Shown piece by piece: positions 11,826 to 23,934 of a stretch of 64,000 nucleotides of DNA. The stretch lies in NCBI RefSeq assembly GCF_921293095.1, contig NC_060254.1, positions 14,694,001 through 14,758,000 on the forward strand, given 5' to 3'. Position numbers and translations under genes: made by a program. The stretch is from Ischnura elegans. Taxonomy: Eukaryota; Arthropoda; Insecta; Odonata; Coenagrionidae. The stretch's first letter is position 1. Each line of letters opens with the position of its first letter. The notes beneath the pieces are model-generated. The model was not told the DNA's origin. It saw only the letters and a list, made by a program, of their open reading frames with translations, and made no database searches.

Positions 11826-12221
11826 GGAGTATTTGTTACAGTGAATTTAAAATGATTTGAAATCATTAAGAAATACAAAACCAGTGAACAAGCTGAAAAA
11901 AGTCTTGAACGTTTCCACAACAGGGACTCGATCTATCAATCATCACTGTCACAGCAGCATGTGTACTCTACTGGGGCAGTGCAACTGCTGACATTGGCAG
12001 CCTTATAATATCTAAAATACTAAACAACATTGAAAACTCGGGCAAGTATGCAGCAAATGCACGTGACATAATCGTTAAACCCAGCATAAGTCGAAACAAT
12101 GATAAATTATGCGATTTATTTCTCCCTTTGAGCGCATATATCTTCATGCCCAAACAAAATATTTAGCATTCATAGCCAATGACAAAAAAAGTAGTAATGG
12201 AACCTAAATTTCCTCTAGGAG
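11826..12221. other. non-coding, tRNA-like trace on - strand
   Basis: The reverse complement of about 11925-11990 has a GATCGAGTCCC stretch loosely like a tRNA B box, but no cloverleaf could be drawn. Otherwise nothing was recognised. Confidence 0.2.
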
Positions 12222-12784
12222 CAATTGTGGTGCCACAAATTTTGTCCTAAATCTTTTGAAGGGGCCTGTAACTCATTCAAGAACATCCTTGGCCCTTCTT
12301 GCCTTCCACCTTTGATACACTTGTTTTCATTCGACCGTCATGACTCATACATAATGTGGCCAACTAAGTTGTCCTGTCTTCTCCTTAAGGCTTTCAGAAG
12401 GCTTCTCTTGTCCCCCACTCTTATTAGTCTTTCGTCATTGCTTACTTGGTCGGCCTGTTTCATCTTCATCACTCTACTGCACCACTGGTGAAATGCTTCA
12501 ACTCTTGAGTTATCTTTCCCTGCCAACATCCAAGTCTTGCCTCCATTGAGAAACATGCTCCATATGTAGCTTATGATGAATTGTTTCCTTACCTCTATGC
12601 TTGTACTCTCAGCTGTAATTAGATTCTTCTCTTTGTAGAAAACCCTCTTTGCCTGCGATATTTTTAATGACCATTTCTTTTTTGCTTTTTCCATCATTGG
12701 TAATTTGGTTTCCCAGGTAAGAAAACTCTTGAAGCTTATACTTTCTATGTTAATGTTCATCCTTACCTCCTTTCTTTCTTGCAT
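12222..12784 (-). pseudogene. non-LTR retrotransposon, RT C-terminal fragment
   Basis: A 148-codon frame at 12338-12784 on the - strand contains RKQFIISYIWSMFLNGGKTW, then the segment FHQWCSRVMKMK and RRRQDNLVGHIM. This matches the region after the reverse-transcriptase core in endonuclease-reverse-transcriptase LINEs (aromatic-Trp-Cys-x-Arg block followed by R-R-x-x-L-x-G-H-I). Homology continues past a stop to about 12222 (EGPRMFLNELQ-like). The catalytic YxDD and the endonuclease are absent, so this is a 5'-truncated dead copy. Clade is uncertain (RTE- or I-like). Confidence 0.65.
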
Positions 12785-12811
12785 ACTAATATCTTACTCT
12801 TTGTTTTGCAG

Positions 12812-13016
12812 ATTTTCAGCTAATATCTGGCCATGAGGTGGCATTCTCACATAAACGCCATAGCGAGGTGTTGGAGGAGATAGCTGTGGCTATGGCTGCA
12901 GTGAATAGTGCACATAAGGCCACTGATAAAGATCATTGGCCCTAAGCACATGTGCCATGACAAAAGGGCAAAGAAAGTCTGCTTATCATGGAGTTTGCAG
13001 TTGGCCTTTTTTTTAT
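12812..13016 (+). pseudogene. Myb/SANT-like domain exon, copy A
   Basis: The acceptor TTTGTTTTGCAG ends at 12811 and the donor GTAAGT starts at 13017. The frame DFQLISGHEVAFSHKRH, then LEEIAVAMAAVNSAHKATDK, aligns with the corresponding exons at 16842-17098 and 29321-29582, including the final W-P-F-F-Y before the donor. A stretch present in the 29.3-kb copy (helix 1, LLLLEVYWEKEG) is deleted. TAA and TGA codons follow the K-D-H-W-P residues, so the copy is dead. Myb/SANT-like trihelix domains bind DNA. No other exon of this copy was found. Confidence 0.55.
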
Positions 13017-13105
13017 GTAAGTTCATTTATAGTGATAATAAGTGAATGTCCTTTCCATGTTTTTCAGAGTCTTCTTCAAATCATTCTCATTGTCTCAGCT
13101 TAGTT

Positions 13106-13790
13106 ATCTACCGATTCGATCGATAGATTTTTCTTCCTCATAGGAAAATCTACTAGAATTGGTAGAAGAAAAATTGCGTATGCTTGGTTTCGCTAGGTAG
13201 GGCCCCCTTCGCTTCTATAGCGCTGGGGTGTTTTATCCCTATTCCCCTCCCTTCCATTCCTATCCTTTTCCCGGAGGCGTCGGCGGGCTCCGATCGCGAC
13301 GGCGCCTCTATCCTTTTTCCTTCCCATCCAGCCCCTCCCCGGGTGATCGGGCGTGTAAGCCACGGGCTTGGTTCCCGGCCCCGGTGTGTTGTATCCTCGA
13401 AGGGCTCCCCTGAGCCCTCATACTCTGTCTCAGCGATCACGATCTACCGATTCGATCGATGGATTTTTCTTCCTCTTAGGAAAATCCACTAGGATTGGTA
13501 GCATATTAATTGCGTTTCGCTTGGTTTCGCTGTTAGTAGGGCCCGCCCGCCTTTGTGATGGTGCGGGATTCCTCGTCACTTCCCTTCCTTCCCTATCCCC
13601 TCCCCGGAGGCATTGTCGGGCTCTCATCGCGGCGGCACCTCCTTCCTTGTTCCTTCCTGTCCTTCCCCTTCTGGGTGCAGAGGAGAAAAGCTAGCGCTTA
13701 AAGTCCCTGCCCCAGGAGTGTATCCCCGCGAAACCGCCCTAGGGTATCGTTTCCACGTTCTCAGCGATTACACTTCCTGGCTTCCTCTTG
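13106..13790. repeat. GC-rich ~336-bp tandem duplication
   Basis: Two adjacent diverged copies start at 13106 and 13442 with ATCTACCGATTCGATCGATR. Each opens with an imperfect ~58-bp hairpin (CTACCGATTC ... ATTGGTAG) and continues through GGCCC-, CCTTCC- and CGGAGG-rich sequence to a shared TCAGCGATYAC. GC content is well above the flanks. Overlapping ORFs on both strands are by-products of the composition. Function unknown; a two-unit satellite remnant is possible. Confidence 0.75.
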
Positions 13791-13799
13791 ATGGAGAGA

Positions 13800-14891
13800 G
13801 ACTAGAGAGTGGCCAATTGCACTTTCTATTTGTTTCGAGTCACGACTGAAAAGAACTAATTAAATCTATAACTGAAGTAGGCATGCACAAGAACTTGCAC
13901 GAATACCTAGTTTACACCAACAGTGCCACATTGCTTCATAAAAAAAGTATTGCTCATATTTTGCTCTGCAGTGCAATGGTAATTTAATTGATTTGTTTGC
14001 AAGGTTTCGGAATACAGTGGTAATACCAAGGTTTTACAAATATTAATACAATTGCGACTGTACAAGAGATTTACAATTTGTGTAGAAGCGATTGTGCTGT
14101 CTGGGCTGTGACCCTCTGCTGTAGAATAACAAACTTTTTCTCATACAAAATTAAGAAATAGTCTAAGTTTCAATTAAAAATGTGTATTATTACTCTTACT
14201 ATTTTTAATGTCCATTCCACAATTTATCTAGCCCAGTAATCCAAGAATTTGACCCTGAAAAAATAACATTTCGCTGAAAAAAATCAGTGCTCGCTGTGGA
14301 AAACAGCATCATATCAGTCCCAGACAGTCCCTATCATCTATAATCTTGACAGGCAATGAGCTTTTACTTAGTCATGTGTAAATCATTAAAAAATATCGTG
14401 ATTCCACTGAATAAATTAAATACTGATTCTTCTAAATGCACTAAATAACTCAGATCTCCAGCAATGCAACAATTCACTAAAATAAGGGCATTTCCTTCAA
14501 ACCTTTATTCACTTTCTCTTTCCTTGCTTCTTGCCTCACCAAGGCAGTTGATTACAAAATTGAGTGTACATATATAATTAACATCCTGCATGATAAAATT
14601 GAAATTCACTACTAGAAATTCTACCTCAACTTGTGGCAAAGGAAAGGTAGCTAAGACTCTTGTGAGTTAGCTAAGTCCACTAAGTATCATAGGCATAATT
14701 TGCTTGTCAGTTTTGGGTATTGACTGAATTTGGATCATTGTTCACCAAGTCAAACATGAGTTGACCCTTGACCTCTAGGATAATGGTAATAAATGTTTGC
14801 CTCCTCAATTGAATGAGATAATTGGCAGCATTTTTCAAAAATAGGGAATACATTGTTAACACTGCAACCGTACACCTCCATTTCTGTTACA
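13800..14891. other. non-coding, nothing recognised
   Basis: AT-rich sequence with only short chance frames. Confidence 0.4.
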
Positions 14892-14895
14892 TTAA

Positions 14896-16070
14896 CCGTA
14901 CACTGAGTGCCCCTAAGAGTTAAAAAACATATAAAATGCAAAAACTTATTTTTATTCTAAAAAACATTGAAAACGGGGTATTTGGGCCTCAAATTATTGC
15001 AAAAAACATATGTATATTTAATTACTTGTTTTAATATTTTAATAAACATACTAAGAGAATTAAGAAACCTTACATTTTCTATTGGCGACTCAAATCACCA
15101 CTAGCGGCGCTAGTGTCGGTGACGTAATTTTCCAAGATGGCGGACACACTGGTGATAAAGTATGTTGCTAGATTAGATTGCAACGAGCGTTATATGGCTA
15201 TTTTGCTCCATCTTCTGCTATATTTTTCCTTAATATCTATCGAGTTATTAAGTATCGTATTTGCACGTCACAGTACAGAGGATTTTCCGTATGTAGTGCT
15301 CTTTTTCATTCAATATATATCGTTTTTAAGTTCAAGTTCAAGTCTTTTAAAGGTACAGTTTTTTAGTTCTTTCAACTCTTTCAGCAGGATTTGTAGTCCA
15401 ACGGTACTTATTTTTACCCCTGAGGACACTTTTTTTTAACTGAATAACATTTTCGGGGACCGTTTTTTCAACTGCATTTTGTTTCTGATTCTTCATATTC
15501 ATCTTCCAGGTGTTTTGGTTCAATTTGCAAGTCTTGTGCATCTTCATTTCATCTAGGTCGTTTTCTTGCATGTGTTGTTTGTCCTTCCTCCCCTTCAAAA
15601 TCACTTTCACCAAGAACAAACTCATCTTCAGATGCGTCGTGTGAATAAAAGTCTGACATAACATCATCTTCCAAAATGTCGCATTCATTTTCACTTTCTG
15701 ACTTATCATCAAAATTCTCAGGCTCAGAGGAACGAGCTAACTCACTTAAAATGTCATTCTCAGTTCGTAGCCTATCCATGACTAATACAGTATAAAAATA
15801 CTTCGGTAAAATCCCAAAAAATCTACGAAAACGAAATATACACACTTGAATAAAAACTCACACTAACCGTACACTGGGGTACTCAGTGCCCCAAAAACGT
15901 TCCAGAAAAGAAATGCGATGTGCCACAGTCACAGAAAACAAAGTAACTGAAAGGTCGTAAGGGTCAAGTAAAAGTCACGGTAGCCGGCTGCAGCCAGTAA
16001 TGCCAAATAAAATTTACGGCAAAGTTAAAATTCCCAGGGGCACTCAGTGCCCTGGTGTACGGTTCCAGGG
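14896..16070. mobile_element. piggyBac-type element, internally deleted
   Basis: TTAA flanks both ends (14892-14895 and 16071-16074), the hallmark target of piggyBac. The left end CCGTACACTGAGTGCCCC matches the reverse complement of the right end, which reads CCCTGGAACCGTACACCAGG then GCACTGAGTGCCCC. A further CCGTACACTGGGG copy occurs internally near 15876. At 1,175 bp it is about half the length of an autonomous element, and the catalytic DDD core is missing. It contains a fragment resembling the transposase N-terminus (next entry). Confidence 0.8.
15549..15779 (-). pseudogene. piggyBac transposase N-terminal fragment
   Basis: A frame on the - strand starts MDRLRTENDILSELARSSE and continues with acidic segments (ENECDILEDDV, DASEDEFVLGESDFEGEE) before a stop at 15549. 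An acidic Ser/Asp/Glu-rich N-terminus is usual for piggyBac transposases, and the fragment lies just inside a TTAA-flanked element in the expected orientation from the right terminus. The DDE/D catalytic domain and the Cys-rich C-terminus are absent. Confidence 0.55.
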
Positions 16071-16074
16071 TTAA

Positions 16075-16841
16075 ATGGGTATTTTTGAAGTAACAAATTT
16101 TTGCAAATATCTATGTATGAAATTTTGGATGGCACATGTGTAATTAGGTAAAGCCTAACTTTGTGGAAGTATGTGATATCCATAATTAAAATACATGATT
16201 TGGTTTCAGTTGAAAATAATTTTATCCAATCACCAACCTGGGTTTGAAGACATAGTGGCATCTAGGTGGCAATGCCTGAAGTTGATGGGATTTATACTGT
16301 TGAAGATTGGAATGGTGAAAATGATGAAGGTGCATTTGGGTGGAAAATATGTAGCATGAATTTAAGGTGTGTCATCGGTATATCTTAGTTTTTCAACCTT
16401 TCCTTTTGTCATTTAGTAATGGCAGGCGAATCCATGTCAGTGAATTGTAAAATATGAAGAGGGCTTCTAATTTAAGGTTCAAGAATTTGTCATTCCTAGA
16501 TCGGAGACCACTCCAGCTAATTTTGAATGTGAATGTTATTACTGTCCATCTATGAATATCCAGCTATTATCTTTTGATGTTAATTTAGCATTAAAGGTGA
16601 TACACTGAATATCCTATCTTGTAGTTTTTATTAATACTTGACAATTCTTTCTTTAGATAACCGGTTCCTGGTCATCAGGAAGGAGATGATGTGAAAAGTA
16701 AGATGTTCACAGTAGCTCATCTTTAATGTGGAATAAGTCTCTTCCTTTGACTCTGTTAAGTTTAAGCAATCATACATTTTTAAGTTATATTTTATTTTCT
16801 GTGAAACGAGTGATTTTGGATGCCATTTGTCCATTATTTAC
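16075..16841. other. non-coding, weak exon-like ATG frame
   Basis: An ATG at 16272 opens MPEVDGIYTVEDWNGENDEG, protein-like in composition, followed by a possible donor (AAG|GTGCAT). It could be a first exon for the Myb/SANT copy at 16.8 kb but shows no clear similarity to the first exon at 27441. Nothing else was recognised. Confidence 0.2.
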
Positions 16842-17306
16842 GGGAAACATGGGACACATCTGGTGGCACTCTCCTTCTACTGGAGACATATGGGGAGAGG
16901 AAGTGAGTCTTCTCACATAAACGCCACAGCAAGCCATGGGATGAGATTTCTGTGGCTATGTGGCAGTGAATAGTGCGTCAAGACACTGATCGTCAGTGCC
17001 AGCCGAAGATCAGAAGCCTCAAGGGTACAAACCATGAAACAAGGGTAAAGAGAGCCAAGCCTGCTTACCATTTAACTCGCCATTGGCCTTATTTTGATGT
17101 AGGTTCATTGGCAGTGATAGTAAGTGACATTGTATCACACACGACGTGAGTGACAGGCTTTCTAATTCTTAAGTGCTGTTTTCCCTTCCAGAAAATGGGA
17201 AGCATCTTTGGAGGGAAGGCATGGGTGGAGGTTCCTGCCGTAGCCACCAGTGATAGATCAGTGCCTCCAACCTCTGTACTAAAACATACTCTATCCTCTA
17301 GTTATG
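16842..17306 (+). pseudogene. Myb/SANT-like domain exons, copy B (two exons)
   Basis: The first exon (about 16842-17098) reads HLVALSFYWRHMGRGSESSH, shifts frame to SHKRHSKPWDEISVAM, then after another indel TDRQCQPKIRSLKGTNHETR, ending HWPYFD before the donor GTAGGT. The second exon (17192-17306, acceptor TTCCCTTCCAG) is intact: KMGSIFGGKAWVEVPAVATS, exiting in phase 1 at a GTAATA donor. The W-D-E-I, Q-C-x-x-K-I-R-S-L-K and W-P-Y-F-D-K-M blocks are the usual signature of Myb/SANT-like trihelix DNA-binding domains. At least two frame breaks in the first exon make this a pseudogene. Intron position and phases match copy C, so it arose by DNA duplication, not retroposition. Confidence 0.6.
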
Positions 17307-18309
17307 GTAATAATATTATTTCACTTGTTTAGAAATTTATTCCACGTTGCAATTATTGCAGAATTGCCGAGGGTGGGGGTGTGGGCATGCTATGAATCAC
17401 GCCCACTCTAGAGTGCCCTGTTTTTGTATGAAAATAGTGATTCTGAAAGGGAATTCTTTATTCCGATTCTGAATGTCACCTTCTAGAAATATTAAATATG
17501 TTAAATGTTCCAGATGCCAGTTTTGCAGCAGCCAAAGCACGCTCGCTGTATACCTGCGGAATCATAATTACACATACTTCACTCAAAACAAACACTGGAA
17601 TTTATCAAAATTTATAATGATTTATGACATGATTGGTTAGCTATATCACACTTAATTAATGAATTCAGCATTACAATAGAAACTGAATTGAACTTGTTCA
17701 CTTATGCCAGCTTTCAAAGTTGCCTCCAGGATCACATCAAGACATTCCAAATCCCATGGAGGCTTCGGCACTTCAAAGCGTTCATGTATTTTGGAACGAT
17801 AGCTTCAAGGCCATGAACTGCGATGCATGATTCAGAACGCAGCCCAGTGCAGTCAAGAAAAATGTTCTGTTTAGGTATTCTACTTTATTTCTATAGTGTA
17901 TTATTTGTAAAATTCATAGATGCTCATGAATACTTTTGTAGCACCAATAAAATATTATACTCTACTGGTGCAAGATAATCAACGTTTGATAAAATTCACT
18001 TGTCATACAGGAACAATAATATCCACTATCATAAATAATATCAATTTTTATATCTTGATGAAATTTTCATGTCCTTGATGATGAGTGAACAAATTGAAAC
18101 AAACGACTTTCGTACTGCATAATTACTCCTTAACAAATGGCGACAGGCAGATGTCCTGAGATTTAAGGTTAACTAACATTGAATGCTCATATGTCATGAA
18201 TACATTAGGTTAAAATATGCCATTCAGTTAGTTTTTCTAGACAAGGCTTATGTCCATTATATGGAAAATTTTTCCAGACATGATGTTCCCATTTGTATAA
18301 TATGAATAT
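17307..18309. other. non-coding, nothing recognised
   Basis: AT-rich; no third coding exon (coiled coil) of Myb/SANT copy B was found here. Confidence 0.35.
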
Positions 18310-20468
18310 CAGTGGCGTAACTATGTGGGGGATGAGGGGATATATCCCCCCAAAGCCTCAAAGAAATAAAAAATATTATAAACTATTGTCTGGTTTTGAT
18401 ATAGAGTGACTGCATATGCTTAATATTAAATATTAAGTACCAAAATGATGGAAAATGTATTTTCAGGTACAGTGAGTCTTCTATTCACGTCACTTACCGT
18501 TCCTGAAAAATGTGACGATAAACGAAATGACGTTAATCGAAGCATAATATCCCACAAAAAACAATGTAAAAAGTGACTATCGGCTCCTAGACCTCACAAT
18601 TCCTATGCGAAAAAATTTTAGCGTATCATATCTGGGGAATTTTTTACTGAATGGGAATGCATAACTATGGCACAAATGCGATATCCTGTCTTCATCGACG
18701 ACAATAGCAGCAGTGACGTAAATCCTTCTCCATTTTTGTATCTTCCCGCGTTTGCTTTTCGGCTTCGCTATGGGTGCGGTCCATTGAATGCTACTTTCGC
18801 TACCAGACGCTACAGACGGAAGTGCTCCGGAGCACCGGTCCATAGGCGCTACGTTCGCTACGAGAATTTCTTTTCGGACCGGTCAGGAGCGAAGTCAAGA
18901 TGGCGGAAATGAACGAGGGTGGGCAAACTGGGATTATGAAATCGAAGATGTGGTTTTAATTGCGAATTGAGGTGACTATGATCATTGAATATTAATAAAT
19001 ATGTTTGAATATCATTAAAATGAATTTTATTTTTCAATATCGAGGCTCCACATAGTAAAGGAAGAAACTTTGGACTGTATTTCTCACACCAACCCTCGCC
19101 TACCCTTCTCAATGAAACTCATTACCCTAGTAAAGGAAAAAGTAGGTACTCTACCGTTTTCCCAGTTGAAACATATTAACTTATAATGGTTAACGACTAT
19201 TAAAAAACATTAATCTATTTCATGTATATCCTATTTTTCTTCAGATTTTAATTTATGGCATGAGTAAATTTGTCGATATATGTTCTTACAATCCTTTCTT
19301 TATATTACATGCCCCTTTTAATAATTTTTGTTGACTTTTGTATGTAAAGGCTGCTTCCAAAGACATTTGAGTTCATTTTGGGGGAGATACGAGAATGTTT
19401 GTCGATATTTATAGTCCTTGCTATATATTTATTTAAATCACAATTAAATTTACATCTATTTACTAAGTGCGTCTACTCCGTTACTTCGTAGTCACTTATA
19501 TAGGAGAAAGGCGTCCACATTCAGCGTCCATCATCTGCAACGTGAGTAAACTCTCCATTGCCTCAGTGCATTCCCTTCGAATTTCCGCCAAAAATTGACT
19601 CGCTCCTCCGCTGACCCAAGTTTTCAGGGGAGCGTCTGGAGCTGGTCCGGAGCGAGGCGGGAAACGGGTGTATGACGTTTTCCGTGACGTCACAGCCTAA
19701 CCTGTAGCGCTCCGTAGCGAATAACGGACCGCTTGGTGGCGCTCCGAAGCATTGGTAGCGTTCAACGGACCGCACCCTATGGGGTGCGGTCTAATGAATG
19801 CTACTTCCGCTACCACGCTACAGACGGTGCTCCGGAGCACTGGTCCATAGGCGTTACGTTCGCTACGAGAATTTCTTTTCAGACCGGTCAGAAGGGAAAT
19901 CAAAATGGAGGAAATGAACGAGGGCCGGCAAACTGGGATTATGGAATCAAAGAGATGGTTTTAATTGCGAATTGAGACGGACGGGCGTCGCCTGGGCATC
20001 ATCATCGCTGAAACATCGTCGCAGTAACAGGAACCAACATTATTGTGAACATTGTTCTCCAGGATTTTTTTGTGGAAATGTCTCTTATTCTAAAATTTGC
20101 TAAAACCGTAATCGCAATGAACAATATACACAACGTTTTACACTTTGTATAGAACTGTATTACCGCCTACGAACCGAACAACCTGTAACGCCTGCCTTTG
20201 TGCTTATTTAAATTTAAAAATTTAAAAAACTTGACATTATTGCGAAGCAAAGGCGCGATAAACGAATGACCATCTCAAAATTTTTGTGACGCTATTGCAA
20301 AATGACGTTAAACGGGGTGACGTAGAACGAGGACTCACTATATGTTATTTTTCAAAAATTTTCCGGACTGGTGGTGGTAGATGGGTAACTAACCCCATTG
20401 CCTGGGGGGGTAGTACCCCTATACCTCCACCATCCACCCCCTGAAGCTTATTCCTGGTTACACCACTG
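18310..20468. mobile_element. hAT-type DNA transposon relic with a nested element
   Basis: The left end CAGTGGCGTAACTATG and the reverse complement of the right end, CAGTGGTGTAACCAGG, form terminal inverted repeats of the CAGTGGYGTAR type common in hAT elements, followed by G-rich/C-rich subterminal runs. Near-identical 8-bp repeats (ATGAATAT at 18302-18309, GTGAATAT at 20469-20476) fit the hAT 8-bp duplication. No hAT transposase is readable, so it is non-autonomous. The centre carries the nested element described next. Confidence 0.7.
18772..19777. mobile_element. nested ~1.0-kb TIR element, Harbinger-like
   Basis: GGGTGCGGTCCATTGAATGC at the left is matched by the reverse complement of the right end, GGGTGCGGTCCGTTGAACGC. 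A 3-bp TAT flanks both ends (18769-18771 and 19778-19780). A 3-bp duplication and GGG ends suit PIF/Harbinger, but TAT is not the usual TWA. Immediately after the right TAT, a second left end begins (19781-19976), about 1,010 bp from the first. Both left-end copies keep a short frame ending WDYEIEDVVLIAN (or close), which may be a remnant of a transposase N-terminus. Confidence 0.5.
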
Positions 20469-20476
20469 GTGAATAT

Positions 20477-21270
20477 CATGTCTACTCTTGGTGATTTTAT
20501 TTTAGATGAGTTGTGGGTTCTTGGAGTTAATTCCAATTAGAACTATATTGGGAAATTATTTTATTTTGGCCTTTTGTCTTCGTAGGCTTTATCAACCGAT
20601 ACAGTGGTGCTGAGAGCTGGTCAATAATGAGCTGCACAATCAATGTAGCTGCTGCTAAGCTTTGAAAATGAATGTGCTTAAATGAATATCGAAGTCAATG
20701 TGAATTCCGAGAGAATGTTATCTAGTCTTTTCCACCACATATTTCACATAAGACAGATTAGAAAATTGCCGCGATACGTCATGTGTTATCTGGGATTGTA
20801 TTCTTGCTTTTACTTCCACAGGAGTAAACTCCTTTTTTCTTCATTCTCAGTAGCGTTTGGAGGCATTTGATGAGGAAATATTTTTATCATTTGTAATTAA
20901 ACAGAGGATTTTATCATTTATTATTTTACACATATTGGCTGCACAGGCTGCTTCTTTGTCATTAACGTTTTTTAGAATGAAGCCATGATGCCATGAATCC
21001 ATTGAACTGTTGCATATTGGTGTAGTCGATTCTGCATTAAAAAGGGTGAAATTAAATGCTGTCTATATGGTGAGTTTGTCAAATTTGAAGTAATTTATGT
21101 TGAGTTTGTCAAGTTGGTGGGGAGAACTTGTAATTTATTTTCAGAATTTGCATGTCAAGAATGGTAGTTAAATACGGTTGTTTCTTGAAACTGTTCTTTA
21201 TGTTGAGACAAATTTGCGCTAAATTTTTAACCTTTGCCATGGCAATAAAACTCGCAACACGCAACTCAAG
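20477..21270. other. non-coding, nothing recognised
   Basis: AT-rich with short chance frames only. Confidence 0.4.
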
Positions 21271-22312
21271 ATGGCCGCCGGTGTGAGAATGTGTGTTTTT
21301 CGGTGTGTTCTAGTTTTTGCCGTAACTTTGGTAATTTCGTCGTCATGGACGTCAAAGTGGGTTCCTCAACAGTGTGTAAGTTCCCCAGTTATCAGTGTGA
21401 TCAATGATTCAGGATACAACGGGATTAGATGCAGAAAAGTGGCTTTGTTCTGGAAAGGCTTCGCCGTCGCCGGTCTTCCGACCCACCATCGCCGTGCGCC
21501 CGTCACCACTGGGACCTCTCGCGGCAACAGAGGCCGCTTCGCCCCAGCTTGGAAGCGCGTCGCCCTCCTCATTCTTCTTGCCAGTGACGTGAACCCCGGC
21601 TCAGTGTGCAGCGCATACTATCAAAATGTTAGAAGCCTACAAAATAAGCTTTCGGATTTGACGTGTCACATCTCCGAACTTTCCTCGTTCAAGATCATTG
21701 CGTTAACTGAGACATGGCTTAACATGAACGTTGGCTTTTTTTTCCACGCACCAAATTTTTCGGCTCGATCGGGGCTCCCGTGGGGGCGGTGTTTTATTGG
21801 CCATCGATTTAGAGTACCTGCAACCCGAAGGTCCGATCTTGAGACCAAATGTAAAATTCTATGGACTTAAATCCATGTCCCTACTAGCCTCACCAGTGAC
21901 TACAGCACAAAACTATTCGTTGGTTGTTTCTATCGCCCACCTAAAGCAGAACTGTCATCGCTCGAGGCTTGTTTTGAATCTGTGCTACGTGCCCGTGCAT
22001 TAGGTGATGTGCTACTGTTTGGGGATTTTAATCTATCAATCGACTGGACCTCCTCGTCACTTGGTTCCCCACTCAATCCAATGGACGATTTTTTCCTTGA
22101 ACATTTCGTGAATGGTCTTGGCCTCAACCAGTGTAATCCTTTCCCCACAATTAATTCGGCAACGCTGGATTATATTCTGTCCTCCTCCAAAGTGAACTCC
22201 GTTGCTCTTGGGAGAAATTTTTTCACCACAGACCATGACTCCCTCGAGTGCTCCTTTGCCGTTCCACTACCCCCCAGCCGTCGAGATTCCTCGATGGCTG
22301 GGGGGTAGGCGA
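21271..22312 (+). pseudogene. LINE endonuclease (EEP fold) domain, frameshifted
   Basis: Three overlapping frames together form the apurinic-type endonuclease of a non-LTR retrotransposon. The first ends with YYQNVRSLQNK (from about 21617) and ALTETWLNMNV. The next has RGSRGGGVLLAIDLEYLQP; a third-frame GCFYRPP follows. The last contains LFGDFNLSIDW (near 22015) and FFTTDHDSLECSF (near 22220). N-V-R-S, E-T-W-L, G-D-F-N and D-H-D are the landmark blocks of this endonuclease/exonuclease/phosphatase fold. At least two frameshifts separate them, and no reverse transcriptase follows directly. Jockey/CR1-type affinity is likely but not proven. Confidence 0.75.
22267..22308. repeat. G/C-run hairpin, 19-bp arms
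   Basis: CTACCCCCCAGCCGTCGAG is followed after ATTC by its reverse complement with one mismatch. It lies at the abrupt end of LINE endonuclease similarity, so it may mark a rearrangement or insertion scar. Confidence 0.8.
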
Positions 22313-22749
22313 TGCACCGTCAATTGACCCTATAATGAGAGTGTTAAAAAATTCGTTTTTACGAGACCCTTTTGGTGTTGGCTCTCGCCATAGCGAGGGT
22401 TTCACCGACGGAAGACTTTCATCAAGACTCCTTAACCTCTGTAATAGGGAAGTGCACTAATTTTTTTTAATTGCTGAATTTGAAAGTTTAGCCTAAAAAA
22501 GAAACTTTAGTATAGTCACTTTTATTTTCTGCAACTGGGGTATGCACTTTAAAACGTTTTTAAAGTCGGAAAATTTCATGTTGCGCTGAAACACAGTGCC
22601 TCCATCTTGATTGAGATGTGACGTCACAAGGCAGTAGTCACCAGTGGAGTATCGCTGTATTCCGTCGCCTTCTTTAGCGCGGCGAGAGTTTCCGGGAATC
22701 GGTGGAGTTTGCTTCCTAAAAATGTCGTCTAGTACCGAAAACATGAATT

Positions 22750-22923
22750 CAAAATAGAATTATAAATGATTTTTTGTTCCAAATTTCATCTCGACGTCGA
22801 AACAAAAGCCTGGAGAAGATATTCACTCCCGTGCCTTAAGCACAAGCTATACGGAATAAATGGTTCAAGGCTGCTCCTGACTCTTACCTATCGATGATAT
22901 TCTGTTTTGAAGATCATTTGAAG
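22750..22923 (+). pseudogene. decayed THAP zinc-finger-like segment
   Basis: The frame 22861-22923 reads WFKAAPDSYLSMIFCFEDHL followed by K. The Cys-Phe-Glu-Asp-His block with an upstream Trp resembles the C-terminal half of the THAP C2CH finger (Trp, then C-x-x-H-F). Upstream in a shifted frame is FVPNFISTSKQ, where the expected zinc-binding Cys residues (CVPNC) appear as Phe. This suggests a mutated N-terminal half. Stops interrupt every longer frame. Confidence 0.4.
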
Positions 22924-23934
22924 GTATTGTAAGATCAAATTGATATTTATATTATAATAATTTACTTAATAGGTACCTCAGTCACATCAGAAAGTGTGTT
23001 GAGTCAAAATATAGCATCTTCCGCGTAGACCTACGTAATTTATAAACTGAAAGTAGTTTGGTTAAAGAATTATGGCGCGACTGTTTTTTTTACACGACCG
23101 GGCAAAATGCGTACTTTGCCCATGATATGTGCATATATGATAACAAACGATTTTTGTTAAAGTTAATCTTTATTTGTTGAAATTAGTACATTTATAGGTG
23201 ATACAGATATAAAGGTACACGGCAGGTCGCGCGGCGTAATTTGTACTCCACTGGTGACGGGTTCATCTTGCTGATCTAAAAAATTAGCTACAATACCTCG
23301 AACTTTGAAAACTCGCAATATAGGCAGTCAAAGTACATTGTAAGAATACACGAGACCATTATAGCCCAGAATGTACGTACAATGTCGAAATCCTTGGTTT
23401 TCAAAGATTGACGTATTTTATACGCCAGCGCGCCCGGTCCAGGGTTATCAACTTTTATTTCATCCTATTTGTTAATTGAAATTATATTTCAGAATGGTTC
23501 TTTTAGCACTGCTACTGAGGTAAACTGGTAGGTACTGAGTACAAGGTACTGAGGTATGTACTGAGTAAGTAAACTCCCTTTGGAATAATGTGAATTACAA
23601 GTGTTCGAGATATATGGCATTTTATATTCGCTTTGTGTTCTTATTAATTATGCCTGTACGCATATTGTTGCTTGCCGCGAGCCTTTAATGGTATGTGCTC
23701 TTGCAAGAGTGGTTTTCATTTTTAATGTGGAAGTTGGTCAGTATAAGCAATGAAAAAATTAACATTTTAGCGTACACCAACCCTTGTAGTCATCGTATCT
23801 CGGCGTTTGTAATGGCACTGCTAAAATACCTAAACGCCATAATGACGATAAAAAAATTGTCTCATGTCAATGATTGCTCCAATTATAATTAATGATAAAC
23901 TAGACGCCATATGATCACAATGAAGGCAACAAAA

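Noticed and set aside
15137..15439. 100-codon + strand frame starting MADTLVIKYVARL
   Set aside because: Lies inside the piggyBac element, hydrophobic without a motif, and overlaps the opposite-strand transposase fragment region; probably chance.
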